This document shows positions 32,948 through 41,259 of a DNA stretch of 64,000 nt, piece by piece. Source of the stretch: UMGS1668 sp035447605. GTDB lineage: Bacteria; Bacillota; Clostridia; Oscillospirales; Ruminococcaceae. Where the stretch lies: contig DAOTHJ010000007.1 in the NCBI GenBank assembly GCA_035447605.1, positions 1 through 64,000 of the forward strand, written 5' to 3'. The translations under genes and the position numbers were made by a program. The notes below the pieces were generated by a model, which searched no databases, was not told the origin of the DNA, and saw nothing but the letters and a program-made list of their open reading frames with translations. Position 1 is the first letter of the stretch. Every line of letters begins with the position of its first letter.

Positions 32948-35143
32948 TTATACGCTGGCTTGGCTGATCTCCTCAATGATCGGCAGCACCATCGGAGAAC
33001 GCTTGGTGAGGCCGAAGAGGTAGCTCCCGACCGCATCTTTGATTTTGGTCTTGAGGTTCTGCCAGTCGCGCTTGTTGTCGGAGATGCTGGCTTCGACGGT
33101 CTTGCGCACGATCTGTTTTGTCGCCTCCAGCATATCCTCCGCCTCACGCACATAGACAAAGCCGCGGGAGACGATGTCCGGCCCGGCCAGAATGTCTCCG
33201 TTGTCGTGATCGAGCGTAATGGTAACGATGATCAGGCCGTCCTCGCCGAGACGCTTTCTGTCGCGCAACACGACGCTGCCGACGTCGCCGACTCCGAGCC
33301 CATCCACCAGAATTGCTCCGGCGGAGACGCTGGAAAGGGCGGTAATGCCGGCCTCGTTGACTTCAATCACGCGCCCGATCTCCGGGATCACGACGTTTTC
33401 CGGCAGCATGCCCATGCTGAGGGCGAGTTCGGCATGCTTTTTCAGATGCTTGTATTCACCGTGAACAGGGATGAAGAAGTGTGGCTTGGTCAGCGCCAGC
33501 ATCAGTTTTTCCTCGTCCTGGCAGGCGTGCCCGGAGACGTGGATCTGGCTGTAACGCTCATAGACAACCTCCGCGCCGAGGCGCATCAGCTCGTTGACGA
33601 CCCGCCCGACGTCTTTTTCGTTGCCGGGGATGGGGTAGGCGGAGATGATGACGAGGTCACGGGAGGTGATGTTGATCTTGCGGTGGTCGCCCATCGCCAT
33701 TCTGGTCAGGGCCGCCATGGTCTCGCCCTGGCTTCCGGTCGTGACGATGACCGCCTCATTCTCCGGCAGGCGGCAGACCGTATCCAGCGAGACGACGGTC
33801 CCCTCCGGCGCATCCAGATAGCCCATTTCGAGCGCCTTGGTGGTGACCTGCTCCATGCTGCGGCCGACGACGGCCACTTTTCTGCCGAAGCGGACGGCGG
33901 AGTCGATCACGAGTTGCACCCGGTGGACGTTGGAAGAGAACGTGGCGACCAGAATTCTGCGGTCGCCGGCGTTTTTAAACAGCAGGTCGAAGGATTCCCC
34001 GACGGTGCGTTCGCTCGGCGTGTAGCCGGGGCGCTCCGCGTTGGTGGAATCGGAGAGCAGGGCCAGAACGCCCTTGCTGCCGAGCTCGCCGAAGCGGGCA
34101 AGATCGATGATCTCGTCGTTGGTGGGCGTGTAGTCCACTTTGAAGTCTCCGGTCTCGATGACGATGCCGGCGGGTGTGTGCAGGGCGAGCGCGCAGGAAT
34201 CCGGGATGGAGTGGTTGACATGGATGAATTCGACGTCCATGCAGCCCAGCGTGACGGTCTCCCGCGGCTTCACGACATTGAGGACCGCTTTATTGAGCAA
34301 GCCCTTTTCGGCCAGCTTGCCTTCGATGAGCGCAATGGTGAAGCGCGTCGCATAGATCGGGATATTCAGCTTTTGGAGCAGATAGGGGATGCCGCCGATG
34401 TGGTCCTCGTGGCCGTGCGTGACGACAAGGCCGCGGATCCGGTCGCGGTTTTCCTCAAGGTAGGTGAAATCCGGGATAACCAAATCGACGCCCAGCATCT
34501 CGTCGCCGGGGAAGGCGAGCCCGCAGTCCACGATCACAATGTCGTCGTTATATTCAAAAACCGTGAGGTTTTTGCCGATCTCGCCGAGTCCGCCGAGCGG
34601 AATGATCTTGAGCGGCGGGAGTTTGGTATTCTTGGAAGGACGCCCGCGCTTTTTCTGATTCCAGCCCGCCGGGGAGTTGTTTTTCCATTCCATGGGTGCA
34701 CGGTTGACGGGGATCTCATGGGGCGCGTTTTTTGCAGATGCGTTCGGATTTCCGCCCTGCGCGCCACGGCCTCCGTTTTGAGGGTGACGGTTCTTGTTTT
34801 GAGAACGGGGGTTTCCGTTCTGTGCACCGGGGTTTCCTTTTTGAGCACGAGAGTTTCCGCTCTGCGCATCAAAATTTGTGTTTTGAGCATCCGGTTTTTT
34901 CGGTGCGAAAGATTCTTTTTGGGCGCCGTCCTTTGCCGGAGAGGCCGATTTCTGATTTTTGGGCGGACGGCCGCGGCGCTTCTGTTTCTGCCGCTGCGGG
35001 GTCTCGGTTTCGGGCTCGTGTTCATATTGGCTTTCAGGCAGATTTGCCAGTACGTGGTCCAGTTTTTCTAAATTTGCTTTTTGCATTTTGGCCCGGGCGG
35101 GGTCTCTGACGCCATGTTCGCCCGGATTTTGTTTATTGTCCAA
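32948..35143 (-). CDS. rnj: Ribonuclease J with long N-terminal extension
   Basis: The enzyme of 731 residues combines 5'-3' exonuclease and endonuclease activity in mRNA decay and rRNA maturation. The metallo-beta-lactamase/beta-CASP core starts at about 175 (IIPLGGLGEIGKNLTVFE), with zinc motif THGHEDHIGG and later VATFSSNVHRVQ, SGHACQDEEK and PVHGEYKHLK. The roughly 170-residue N-terminal part is unusual: two GRP-core motifs (KRRGRPPKNQ, KKRGRPSKNT) flank N/Q/G-rich repeats of the type AQxGNP. A TTG start at 35143 is chosen because AAAGGAGG lies 7 bases before it; the ATG at 35194 has no site. It is terminated at 32901-32937. Confidence 0.93.
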   Translation of the reverse strand: MDNKQNPGEHGVRDPARAKMQKANLEKLDHVLANLPESQYEHEPETETPQRQKQKRRGRPPKNQKSASPAKDGAQKESFAPKKPDAQNTNFDAQSGNSRAQKGNPGAQNGNPRSQNKNRHPQNGGRGAQGGNPNASAKNAPHEIPVNRAPMEWKNNSPAGWNQKKRGRPSKNTKLPPLKIIPLGGLGEIGKNLTVFEYNDDIVIVDCGLAFPGDEMLGVDLVIPDFTYLEENRDRIRGLVVTHGHEDHIGGIPYLLQKLNIPIYATRFTIALIEGKLAEKGLLNKAVLNVVKPRETVTLGCMDVEFIHVNHSIPDSCALALHTPAGIVIETGDFKVDYTPTNDEIIDLARFGELGSKGVLALLSDSTNAERPGYTPSERTVGESFDLLFKNAGDRRILVATFSSNVHRVQLVIDSAVRFGRKVAVVGRSMEQVTTKALEMGYLDAPEGTVVSLDTVCRLPENEAVIVTTGSQGETMAALTRMAMGDHRKINITSRDLVIISAYPIPGNEKDVGRVVNELMRLGAEVVYERYSQIHVSGHACQDEEKLMLALTKPHFFIPVHGEYKHLKKHAELALSMGMLPENVVIPEIGRVIEVNEAGITALSSVSAGAILVDGLGVGDVGSVVLRDRKRLGEDGLIIVTITLDHDNGDILAGPDIVSRGFVYVREAEDMLEATKQIVRKTVEASISDNKRDWQNLKTKIKDAVGSYLFGLTKRSPMVLPIIEEISQASV

Positions 35144-35552
35144 ATAATTGCCTCCTTTTTTGATAAAAGGTTCTTTTTCTGTATCGTTCTGCATTTTTCG
35201 TAATTTTCCGAAAAATAAAAATAAAATCGAAAAAAATATGTAAATTTCGTTGTTTTCGGCATCAAAAACAGGCCTTTCGGGATTCCGAAGGGCACAAATC
35301 AGTCTTTTTCGATTAATTCCGGTCCAAAAATCATTAAAATCATCATATATGAATTTAAATTATCTGTCAATATTATTTTATGAACGCGAAAAAAATTATT
35401 CGTGCGTTTCCCCTTGCGGATAAAATCAGTATGGACGAAAAATCAAAAAATAAGCGGGTAATATTTCCTATAAAATTTTCTTGCAATTTCCTGATTCTTC
35501 TATTACTATAGAATCATAATTTGCTAATTTTTGGATTCGGGTGGTTTTCTGA
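35144..35552. other. AT-rich region between divergent RNase J and rnhA genes
   Basis: The 409 bases are much more AT-rich than the rest of the window and contain the rnhA promoter and presumably that of RNase J. No gene and no strong repeat is seen. Confidence 0.6.
35481..35509 (+). promoter_or_regulatory. Promoter of rnhA
   Basis: TTGCAA (35481-35486), a 17-base spacer and TACTAT (35504-35509) lie 43 bases before the start at 35553. Confidence 0.7.
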
Positions 35553-35999
35553 ATGAAAGAGATAACGGTTTACACGGACGGCGCCTGTTCCGGGAACCCG
35601 GGGCCGGGCGGATGGTGCGCCGTTTTGAAATATAAAGACCAGGAGAAAATTCTTTCCGGCGGCGAGCACAGCACCACCAACAACCGGATGGAACTCTCCG
35701 GAGCGATCGCCGCGCTGGAGGCGCTCAAGGAGCCGTGCCGCGTGCTGCTGGTTACGGATTCCCAGTACCTCGCAAACGGGATCGGCAAGGGCTGGGCGGC
35801 CGGCTGGCGGGCAAGGGGCTGGAAGAAATCCGACGGCAAACCGGCGCTCAACCAGGATCTCTGGGCGCGCCTGCTGGAACTCATCGGGATCCATGAGGTC
35901 CGCTTTGAATGGGTGAAAGGCCACGCCGGCCATCCGGAAAATGAGCGCTGCGACACCATCGCGGTCGCAGAATCCAAAAAGGCCGCCGGAGAGCCCTGA
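35553..35999 (+). CDS. rnhA: Ribonuclease HI
   Basis: The 148-residue enzyme cuts RNA in RNA-DNA hybrids. The catalytic acidic residues are all present: Asp in VYTDGACSGNPGPGGW, Glu in TTNNRMELSGAI, Asp in LLVTDSQYL and Asp in HPENERCDTIA. The basic handle (GWKKSDGKPALNQDLW) is also present, so it is a type 1 RNase HI of normal length. No classic ribosome site is seen, only AATG in the promoter-proximal leader. It is apparently transcribed alone before nifS. Confidence 0.95.
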   Translation: MKEITVYTDGACSGNPGPGGWCAVLKYKDQEKILSGGEHSTTNNRMELSGAIAALEALKEPCRVLLVTDSQYLANGIGKGWAAGWRARGWKKSDGKPALNQDLWARLLELIGIHEVRFEWVKGHAGHPENERCDTIAVAESKKAAGEP

Positions 36000-36087
36000 A
36001 ATCCCGGCATTTTCCTTTTTACAAAAGAAGGTTTTCGGATTCTTTCCGCATTTTTTAAAGTTTTTTTAAAAAATTCATGGATAAGTA

Positions 36088-36116
36088 TTGCAATTCCTAC
36101 TAAATTAGTATAGTAT
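36088..36116 (+). promoter_or_regulatory. Promoter of nifS with Rrf2-type palindromic operator
   Basis: TTGCAA (36088-36093), a 17-base spacer and TAGTAT (36111-36116, overlapping TATAGT) lie upstream of the nifS start. The spacer contains a perfect 13-base palindrome, TACTAAATTAGTA (36098-36110), resembling sites bound by Rrf2-family Fe-S sensors such as IscR. No Rrf2 gene is in the window. Confidence 0.6.
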
Positions 36117-36158
36117 AAAATCCTGGAAGTTTTTTAAAGAAAACGAGGAACATCAGGA

Positions 36159-37373
36159 ATGAAGGAATCGGAAAAAAGAGTGGTCTATGTGGATAACGCC
36201 GCGACGACTCCGATCACCAAGGAAGTGCTGGACGCCATGCTCCCCTGGCTGACAGAGGGCTACGGCAACGCCTCCACCATATATGAAAAAGGCAGGGAAG
36301 CGGGTTGGGCCTTAAAACATGCCCGGGAAACCTGCGCCGCCTGTCTGGGTGCCGACGCGGATGAGATCTATTTCACCTCCGGCGGCTCCGAATCGGATAA
36401 CTGGGCGCTCAAGGGAGCGGCGGAAGTGATGGCCAAGCGGGGCAAAAAGCATATCATCACCTCGGCCTTTGAGCATCACGCCGTGTTGCACAGCTGCATG
36501 GCGCTGGAAAAGCAGGGCTTTGAAGTCACCTATCTGCCGGTGTATGAAAACGGCATCGTCCGGGTAGAGGATGTGGCGGCGGCGATTTGTCCGGATACGG
36601 GGCTCGTCTCCATCATGTACGCCAACAACGAGATCGGCACCATTCAGCCAATTTCGGAGATCGGCGCCCTCTGCCGCGAGAAAAAGATCTGGTTCCATAC
36701 CGATGCGGTACAGGCCGTCGGGCATGTCCCGATCAACGTCCGTGAACAGAATATCGATATGCTCTCTCTCTCCGGCCACAAGATCCATTCGATGAAAGGC
36801 GTCGGATTGCTGTATATCCGCAAGGGCATTTCGCTGCCGAATCTGATCGACGGCGGCTCTCAGGAGAAAAACAAGCGCGCCGGCACCGAAAACATCGCCG
36901 GCATTGTGGGGCTCGCGAAGGCGCTGGAGCTCGCCACGACGGATATTGAGGAGCGCGCCGCGAAGACGAGAGTTCTGCGCGACCGTCTGATCGACAACAT
37001 TCTGACGATCGACCGCACGCGCCTCAACGGCGACCGGGAGAAACGCCTTCCGGGCAACGTCAACATCTCCATCGAGGGCATCGAGGGAGAGGGGCTGCTG
37101 CTCTGGCTCGACCATTACGGCATCTGTGCCTCCTCCGGCTCCGCCTGCACAAGCGGCTCGCTTGATCCGAGCCATGTGTTGCTGGCCCTTGGCATTCCGC
37201 ATGAGGTCGCCCACGGGTCGCTGCGCATCACGCTTGGCGACCAGAATACCGAAGAGGACGTGAACGAGATTCTGGCGGTGCTGCCGGGCATTGTCGAGCG
37301 CCTGCGCGGCATGAGTCCGGTGTGGGAGAAGATTCAGGCCGGGGAACTTTCCGCGGTCAAAATGATCAAGTAG
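36159..37373 (+). CDS. nifS: Cysteine desulfurase (NifS/IscS)
   Basis: The 404-residue PLP enzyme takes sulfur from cysteine for Fe-S cluster assembly. It shows VYVDNAATTP at the start, FTSGGSESDNWALKGAA, the PLP-lysine in SLSGHKIHSMKGVGLL, and the active Cys in CASSGSACTSGSLDPSHVL. The full length of the family is present. The ATG at 36159 follows AGGAACATCAGG. It is coupled with nifU in the next gene and is likely regulated by the palindrome in its promoter. Confidence 0.96.
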   Translation: MKESEKRVVYVDNAATTPITKEVLDAMLPWLTEGYGNASTIYEKGREAGWALKHARETCAACLGADADEIYFTSGGSESDNWALKGAAEVMAKRGKKHIITSAFEHHAVLHSCMALEKQGFEVTYLPVYENGIVRVEDVAAAICPDTGLVSIMYANNEIGTIQPISEIGALCREKKIWFHTDAVQAVGHVPINVREQNIDMLSLSGHKIHSMKGVGLLYIRKGISLPNLIDGGSQEKNKRAGTENIAGIVGLAKALELATTDIEERAAKTRVLRDRLIDNILTIDRTRLNGDREKRLPGNVNISIEGIEGEGLLLWLDHYGICASSGSACTSGSLDPSHVLLALGIPHEVAHGSLRITLGDQNTEEDVNEILAVLPGIVERLRGMSPVWEKIQAGELSAVKMIK

Positions 37374-37431
37374 AAAATTCCGGGATTTTTATAGAGCGCC
37401 GCGGTCTGCGGCAACACGGAGGATTTGAGTT

Positions 37432-37854
37432 ATGTTATATTCCGATAAAGTATTCGATCATTTCACCAATCCGCGCAACGTCGGTGAAATTCCCGATGCC
37501 GACGGCGTCGGCGAAGTCGGCAACGCGCGCTGCGGCGATATCATGAAGATGTACCTCAAGATTGAGGACGGCGTCATCAAGGACGTCAAATTCAAGACGT
37601 TTGGCTGCGGCGCCGCGATTGCAACGAGCTCCATTGCGACGGAGATGATCAAAGGCAAGCCGGTCGAGGATGCGCTGAAGCTGACCAATGAAGCGGTCAT
37701 CGAGGCGCTGGACGGGCTTCCGGCGGTCAAGATTCACTGTTCGGTCCTTGCGGAGCAGGCGGTCAAGGCCGCGCTCTCCGATTACTATACCCGTCAGGGC
37801 ATCGACCCGCTGCCGATCGTCGGACCGATCGGCGACGTCGCCTGCGCGGAGTAA
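37432..37854 (+). CDS. nifU: Fe-S cluster scaffold protein (NifU N-terminal/IscU type)
   Basis: The 140-residue scaffold on which Fe-S clusters are built. The three cysteines typical of the family are in GNARCGDIMKMYLKI, KFKTFGCGAAIATSS and VKIHCSVLAEQA, with DYYTRQGIDPLP at the C-terminus. It follows nifS by 58 bases, with GGAGGATTTGAG before the ATG, and is probably transcribed with it. The next gene is a superoxide reductase, also an iron protein, so the group may respond to iron or oxidation. Confidence 0.95.
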   Translation: MLYSDKVFDHFTNPRNVGEIPDADGVGEVGNARCGDIMKMYLKIEDGVIKDVKFKTFGCGAAIATSSIATEMIKGKPVEDALKLTNEAVIEALDGLPAVKIHCSVLAEQAVKAALSDYYTRQGIDPLPIVGPIGDVACAE

Positions 37855-37944
37855 CCGCGAGGAACCACACCCCATGCGAAACCATCGTTTTCCCAAACCG
37901 GGGAAAAAAGAAACCCGATCTTGACACATAAAGGAGATGCTGCT

Positions 37945-38316
37945 ATGAAATTCTATCGTTGTGCACATTGCGGAAAAATCATTGTCATGCTGCATGAAAC
38001 TCCCGTCCCCACCATTTGCTGCGGTGAGCCCATGCAGGAACTGAAACCGGGTACCATTGACGCCGTTGTCGAAAAGCATCTGCCCGTTGTCACGTCCAAA
38101 TGCGGGCGCTATACCGTATCTGTCGGCGAAGTCGCGCACCCGATGATCCCGGAACATTACATTCAGTGGATCTGCTTTGAAACCGAAAAAGGGTTCCAGC
38201 AGAAATACCTGCAGCCCGGCGACGAACCCAAGGCCGTCTTCGCTCTTACGGAGGACAAGCCGGTCGCCGTCTATGAGTACTGCAACCTCCACGGCCTCTG
38301 GATGACCAAACTCTGA
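37945..38316 (+). CDS. dfx: Desulfoferrodoxin / superoxide reductase
   Basis: The 123-residue non-haem iron protein reduces superoxide in anaerobes. The N-terminal rubredoxin-like site is FYRCAHCGKIIVML plus TICCGEPM. The SOR domain has His ligands in the style of EKHLPVV, EVAHPMIPEHYIQWIC and, near the end, EYCNLHGLWMTKL (Cys and His), i.e. four His and one Cys. The ATG at 37945 follows AAAGGAGATGCTGCT; the frame is open 24 bases further upstream. It follows nifU by 90 bases. Confidence 0.95.
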   Translation: MKFYRCAHCGKIIVMLHETPVPTICCGEPMQELKPGTIDAVVEKHLPVVTSKCGRYTVSVGEVAHPMIPEHYIQWICFETEKGFQQKYLQPGDEPKAVFALTEDKPVAVYEYCNLHGLWMTKL

Positions 38317-38338
38317 ACCGTATGGACGTCATAACTTG

Positions 38339-38376
38339 GAGACGGCTCTTCGCTTTTTGAGAAGGGCCGCCTATTT
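38339..38376 (+). terminator. Possible terminator after desulfoferrodoxin
   Basis: GACGGCTCTTC and GAGAAGGGCCGCC form an imperfect stem, with TATTTTATA after it. The match is weaker than for the other terminators. Confidence 0.5.
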
Positions 38377-38449
38377 TATACATGGCGTCTTCCCGCATAA
38401 AAACAAGATCGGATGTTCGGCCTGCCTGCGGGTCGTTTGGAGGCAAAAG

Positions 38450-38875
38450 ATGGATCACGATTCGATCAGATTGTGCGATGGCTATGAAAACATGGATTTC
38501 GCGCGGGTCACGCAGATGCTCTCCCGGGCGGGATGGAGTCCCGGGATCGGGGAGGAAGAGGTCAGACAGGGTGCCCGGTATTCGGCGCTGGTGGTCGGCG
38601 CATTTTGCGGCGATCTTCAGGTCGGCTATGCGCGGGCCGTCTCGGACCGTACACGCTTTGCCTACATCGCGGATGTGTATGTCGACGAGGATTTCCGCCG
38701 TCGCGGAATCGCCCAAAGCATGATGGCCTATCTTCTCTCGCACGATTCCCTGAAAGATGTCTATCAGTGGGTGCTGAGGAGCGCGGCGGATGAGCTGTAT
38801 GAAAAAATGGGGTTCGTCCCCCTCTCGGAACCGGGCAAGTGGAGAGAGATCTGGAACAAGCGCCCGGAGCGCTGA
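38450..38875 (+). CDS. GNAT-family N-acetyltransferase
   Basis: The 141-residue acetyltransferase has motif A of the GNAT fold: FAYIADVYVDEDFRRRGIAQ, with the RRRGIA acetyl-CoA loop, and a late SAADELYEKMGFVPL. The substrate is unknown. The ATG at 38450 is chosen because GGAGGCAAAAG lies just before it; the frame upstream is open for 114 bases. It lies after the superoxide reductase gene, with a possible weak terminator between, and ends in a bidirectional terminator shared with the surface-protein gene. Confidence 0.85.
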   Translation: MDHDSIRLCDGYENMDFARVTQMLSRAGWSPGIGEEEVRQGARYSALVVGAFCGDLQVGYARAVSDRTRFAYIADVYVDEDFRRRGIAQSMMAYLLSHDSLKDVYQWVLRSAADELYEKMGFVPLSEPGKWREIWNKRPER

Positions 38876-38938
38876 CCGGGATTTTTTCCGGGGAGGCCTT
38901 TTTTCCTTTTCCGGCAGGTACGGTCTTTTTTACCGAAT

Positions 38939-38976
38939 AAAAAACGTGGTGCGGATTTCTTCGCGCCACGTTTTTA
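38939..38976. terminator. Bidirectional terminator
   Basis: CGTGGTGCG (38945-38953) pairs with CGCGCCACG (38962-38970), with A and T runs on both sides. It lies between the convergent GNAT and surface-protein genes. Confidence 0.88.
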
Positions 38977-39040
38977 TTTGATTTTATGCGATGAGCATGA
39001 GATAAAGGGAATGCTCATCCGTAAGAAGGATTCCGGGCGG

Positions 39041-41143
39041 TTATTCCTGCCGGAATTCTCCCCAGTCGGGATGATCCGCGGATGCGTCCGCCGCAGGGGT
39101 ATCGGTCACGACCGTATCGGTTACGACCGTATCGGTTACGACCGAGGCGGATTTGACGACGGAGTCCGGAGAAGAAACGACATCTCCGCGATCCGTATTC
39201 GCCGAAACACCGACAGAGACGGTCTTTCTCTTCTTTGTGGCCTGATAAAGCAGAGCGCCCAGCGCAAGGACGGCTACCGCGATGCCGATGCCGACGGCAA
39301 CCCAGACAAGCGGGGAGAGGGTAGCGGTGTTTCCGTTTTGCTCAACCCAGAGAAGCAGGAACGGCGAGAGGCTGGTGAAGCCGATCTCCAGGGAATCGGT
39401 CTCCGAACCGGAGCCGAATGCCAGTTCCACAACCGTGGTGTCGTCGGAGAGATAGGCCAAGCTCGCCGGAGCCGAGGAGGTATCGGTGACCACGGCGCGG
39501 CAGATGCCGTTCGTCTCCACAAGGGAGACGGCGTCGGATTCCTGCGTGCTGCCGTCGGAGAGGTCGTACCAGACCGTTTTGCCGTTGTCGGTCATGTAAT
39601 AGCCGTCGCCCTCAAATGCGTCCAGCGGCATCACATGAGCGATGGCGATCCGGGCGGATTTATACGGGGCCTCCGGGATTTCGGCTCCTCCACTGATCTC
39701 GAAGGAAACGGTGCCGGAGGTCGTTCCGGTATATGCGGAACCGGCGCTCTGGAGTGCGAGATCGAAAATCGCCGCCGCGTCACCGTTTTCCAGCAGGAAA
39801 GCGGTGGTGGCGTCGGTGGAGGAGGCCTCCGTGATCGAGCTGACCAAAAGCTCCGCATCGTCGGTACCATTTTCAAGCTGAACGCTGATGCCGGAGATCG
39901 GGGTGTTGCCGGAGACGGAGTAAGAGAGCGTCTTCGGTTTTTCCGTCTCCACGATGGGCTCCATCTCTTCGGGGGCGGATTCCGCTTCCGAAACAGCTTC
40001 GGAGGAGGATTCCTCCGTTGGAACCGATTCCGTCGGAGCGGAAGTCTCCGCCGCAGAGCTCTCCGCCGGCGCAGTCTCCACCACCCATTGGGCGGTAGCG
40101 GTGTCGTTGCCCGCGATTACGACGGAGGTGCCCTCCGGGATCACGGTGTTTACGGAGCCGATCAGCCATCCGGCAAAGGTATACCCGGCCTTGGTAAACG
40201 TGTTTTCGGCAAGCGTAATGGTCTCGCCGGACTCGTAGGTCTTCTTATAGGAGGTGCCCTGGCCCTCGCCGGGCTGATAGGTCAGCTCGACGCCGGCATC
40301 CTTCCAGGTTGCCTTAATGACAAGGCCGTCCCGCACGGTATATTTGTCGCCGGGCTGCATGACCGTGCCGTCGACATTCCATCCCGCGAAGGCAAATCCC
40401 GAGAACGTATACGGGTTCTCCGGCAGGGTATAGGTCTTGTTATATTTTGCATAGAAGCTGACCGGATCGGTTCCCTTCGCCTCCGTCGTGCCGGAGCGGA
40501 AGAACACCTGATAGTCGCCGTCGTAGATCCAGACGGCGGTCAGCGTCATGTTGTAGCTTGTATTGAAAGGCGCTTCGCTGACGTCAATCGTATCACCTTC
40601 CTCGAAGGTGTTTCCGATTTTGTCCATCCAGCAGACGAAGCGGTATCCTTCTTCCTTGTATTCCGCAAAGTCGTCAAAGACGGAATCCGGTGCCTCCGCC
40701 TCAAAGTCATCCGAGTAGGTCTTTTTCTCGGAATTCTTGCCCGCGTCGCCGGCGCTGTATGTAACGCCGTAGCTGATGGTATCGTCCTCGTCGTCCTCGT
40801 CGTCCTCCCAGACGGCGGTCAGCTCAAGGGTGCCATCCTCAAAGCGGCGGTACTGAACGGTGTCTCCGGGATCGTACTCCTTGCCGTTCTGGTCCTCCCA
40901 GTGGTCGAATTCGTACCCGTCGTCGACGTAGTCGTCGTAATCGTCGAAAATGACGGCCGGACGGAGAATGGTATAGTAGTCGCCCTCGTCGACATTTTTG
41001 CTGACTTTGGTCACGCTTTCGTTTTTGTCGGCGCTTCCCGCTTCATAAGAAATCGTGTAATTGTCGGCGAAAGCGATCGCCGCAGTGGAAAAGAGCAGCA
41101 TGGCCGCAAGGAGAACGGCCAAAAAGCGGCGCATGATTTTCAC
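39041..41143 (-). CDS. InlB-repeat surface protein, membrane-anchored (first copy)
   Basis: The 700-residue protein has a signal peptide (MRRFLAVLLAAMLLFSTAA). It then carries about five InlB/Listeria-Bacteroides-type repeats (examples: DDGYEFDHWEDQNGKEYDPG, FSGFAFAGWNVDGTV, KAGYTFAGWLIG). An S/T/E-rich linker leads to a beta domain that ends TSLSPFLLLWVEQ, then one transmembrane segment and a cytoplasmic tail with three VVTDT repeats and the end HPDWGEFRQE. It is probably a cell-surface adhesin or sensor. The start is GTG, with GGAGGG 8 bases upstream. It is paralogous to the next gene. Confidence 0.85.
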   Translation of the reverse strand: MKIMRRFLAVLLAAMLLFSTAAIAFADNYTISYEAGSADKNESVTKVSKNVDEGDYYTILRPAVIFDDYDDYVDDGYEFDHWEDQNGKEYDPGDTVQYRRFEDGTLELTAVWEDDEDDEDDTISYGVTYSAGDAGKNSEKKTYSDDFEAEAPDSVFDDFAEYKEEGYRFVCWMDKIGNTFEEGDTIDVSEAPFNTSYNMTLTAVWIYDGDYQVFFRSGTTEAKGTDPVSFYAKYNKTYTLPENPYTFSGFAFAGWNVDGTVMQPGDKYTVRDGLVIKATWKDAGVELTYQPGEGQGTSYKKTYESGETITLAENTFTKAGYTFAGWLIGSVNTVIPEGTSVVIAGNDTATAQWVVETAPAESSAAETSAPTESVPTEESSSEAVSEAESAPEEMEPIVETEKPKTLSYSVSGNTPISGISVQLENGTDDAELLVSSITEASSTDATTAFLLENGDAAAIFDLALQSAGSAYTGTTSGTVSFEISGGAEIPEAPYKSARIAIAHVMPLDAFEGDGYYMTDNGKTVWYDLSDGSTQESDAVSLVETNGICRAVVTDTSSAPASLAYLSDDTTVVELAFGSGSETDSLEIGFTSLSPFLLLWVEQNGNTATLSPLVWVAVGIGIAVAVLALGALLYQATKKRKTVSVGVSANTDRGDVVSSPDSVVKSASVVTDTVVTDTVVTDTPAADASADHPDWGEFRQE
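39103..39147 (-). repeat. Three 15-base tandem repeats coding VVTDT
   Basis: Three near-perfect 15-base repeats code for VVTDTVVTDTVVTDT in the cytoplasmic tail of the surface protein. Copy number may vary among strains. Confidence 0.75.
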
Positions 41144-41213
41144 AAGAACATCCCTCCGATTTTGTAAATTCCTACAGAATGGACGGACCGCGGACCGGCC
41201 CGCAGAGATAAAA

Positions 41214-41246
41214 CGAAGCCCCCGGACGTTTCCGGAGGCTTGTTTT
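41214..41246 (-). terminator. Terminator between the two InlB-repeat genes
   Basis: An 11-base stem with one mismatch (AAGCCTCCGGA on the minus strand against CCGGGGGCTT) is followed by CGTTTT. It lies just past the stop at 41260, so the paralogues are separate units. Confidence 0.7.
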
Positions 41247-41259
41247 TACAGAGAAGAAA

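Noticed and set aside
32945..35071. Plus-strand frame of 708 codons opposite RNase J
   Set aside because: It is antisense to the enzyme core, and its hydrophobic and acidic pattern mirrors the true gene.
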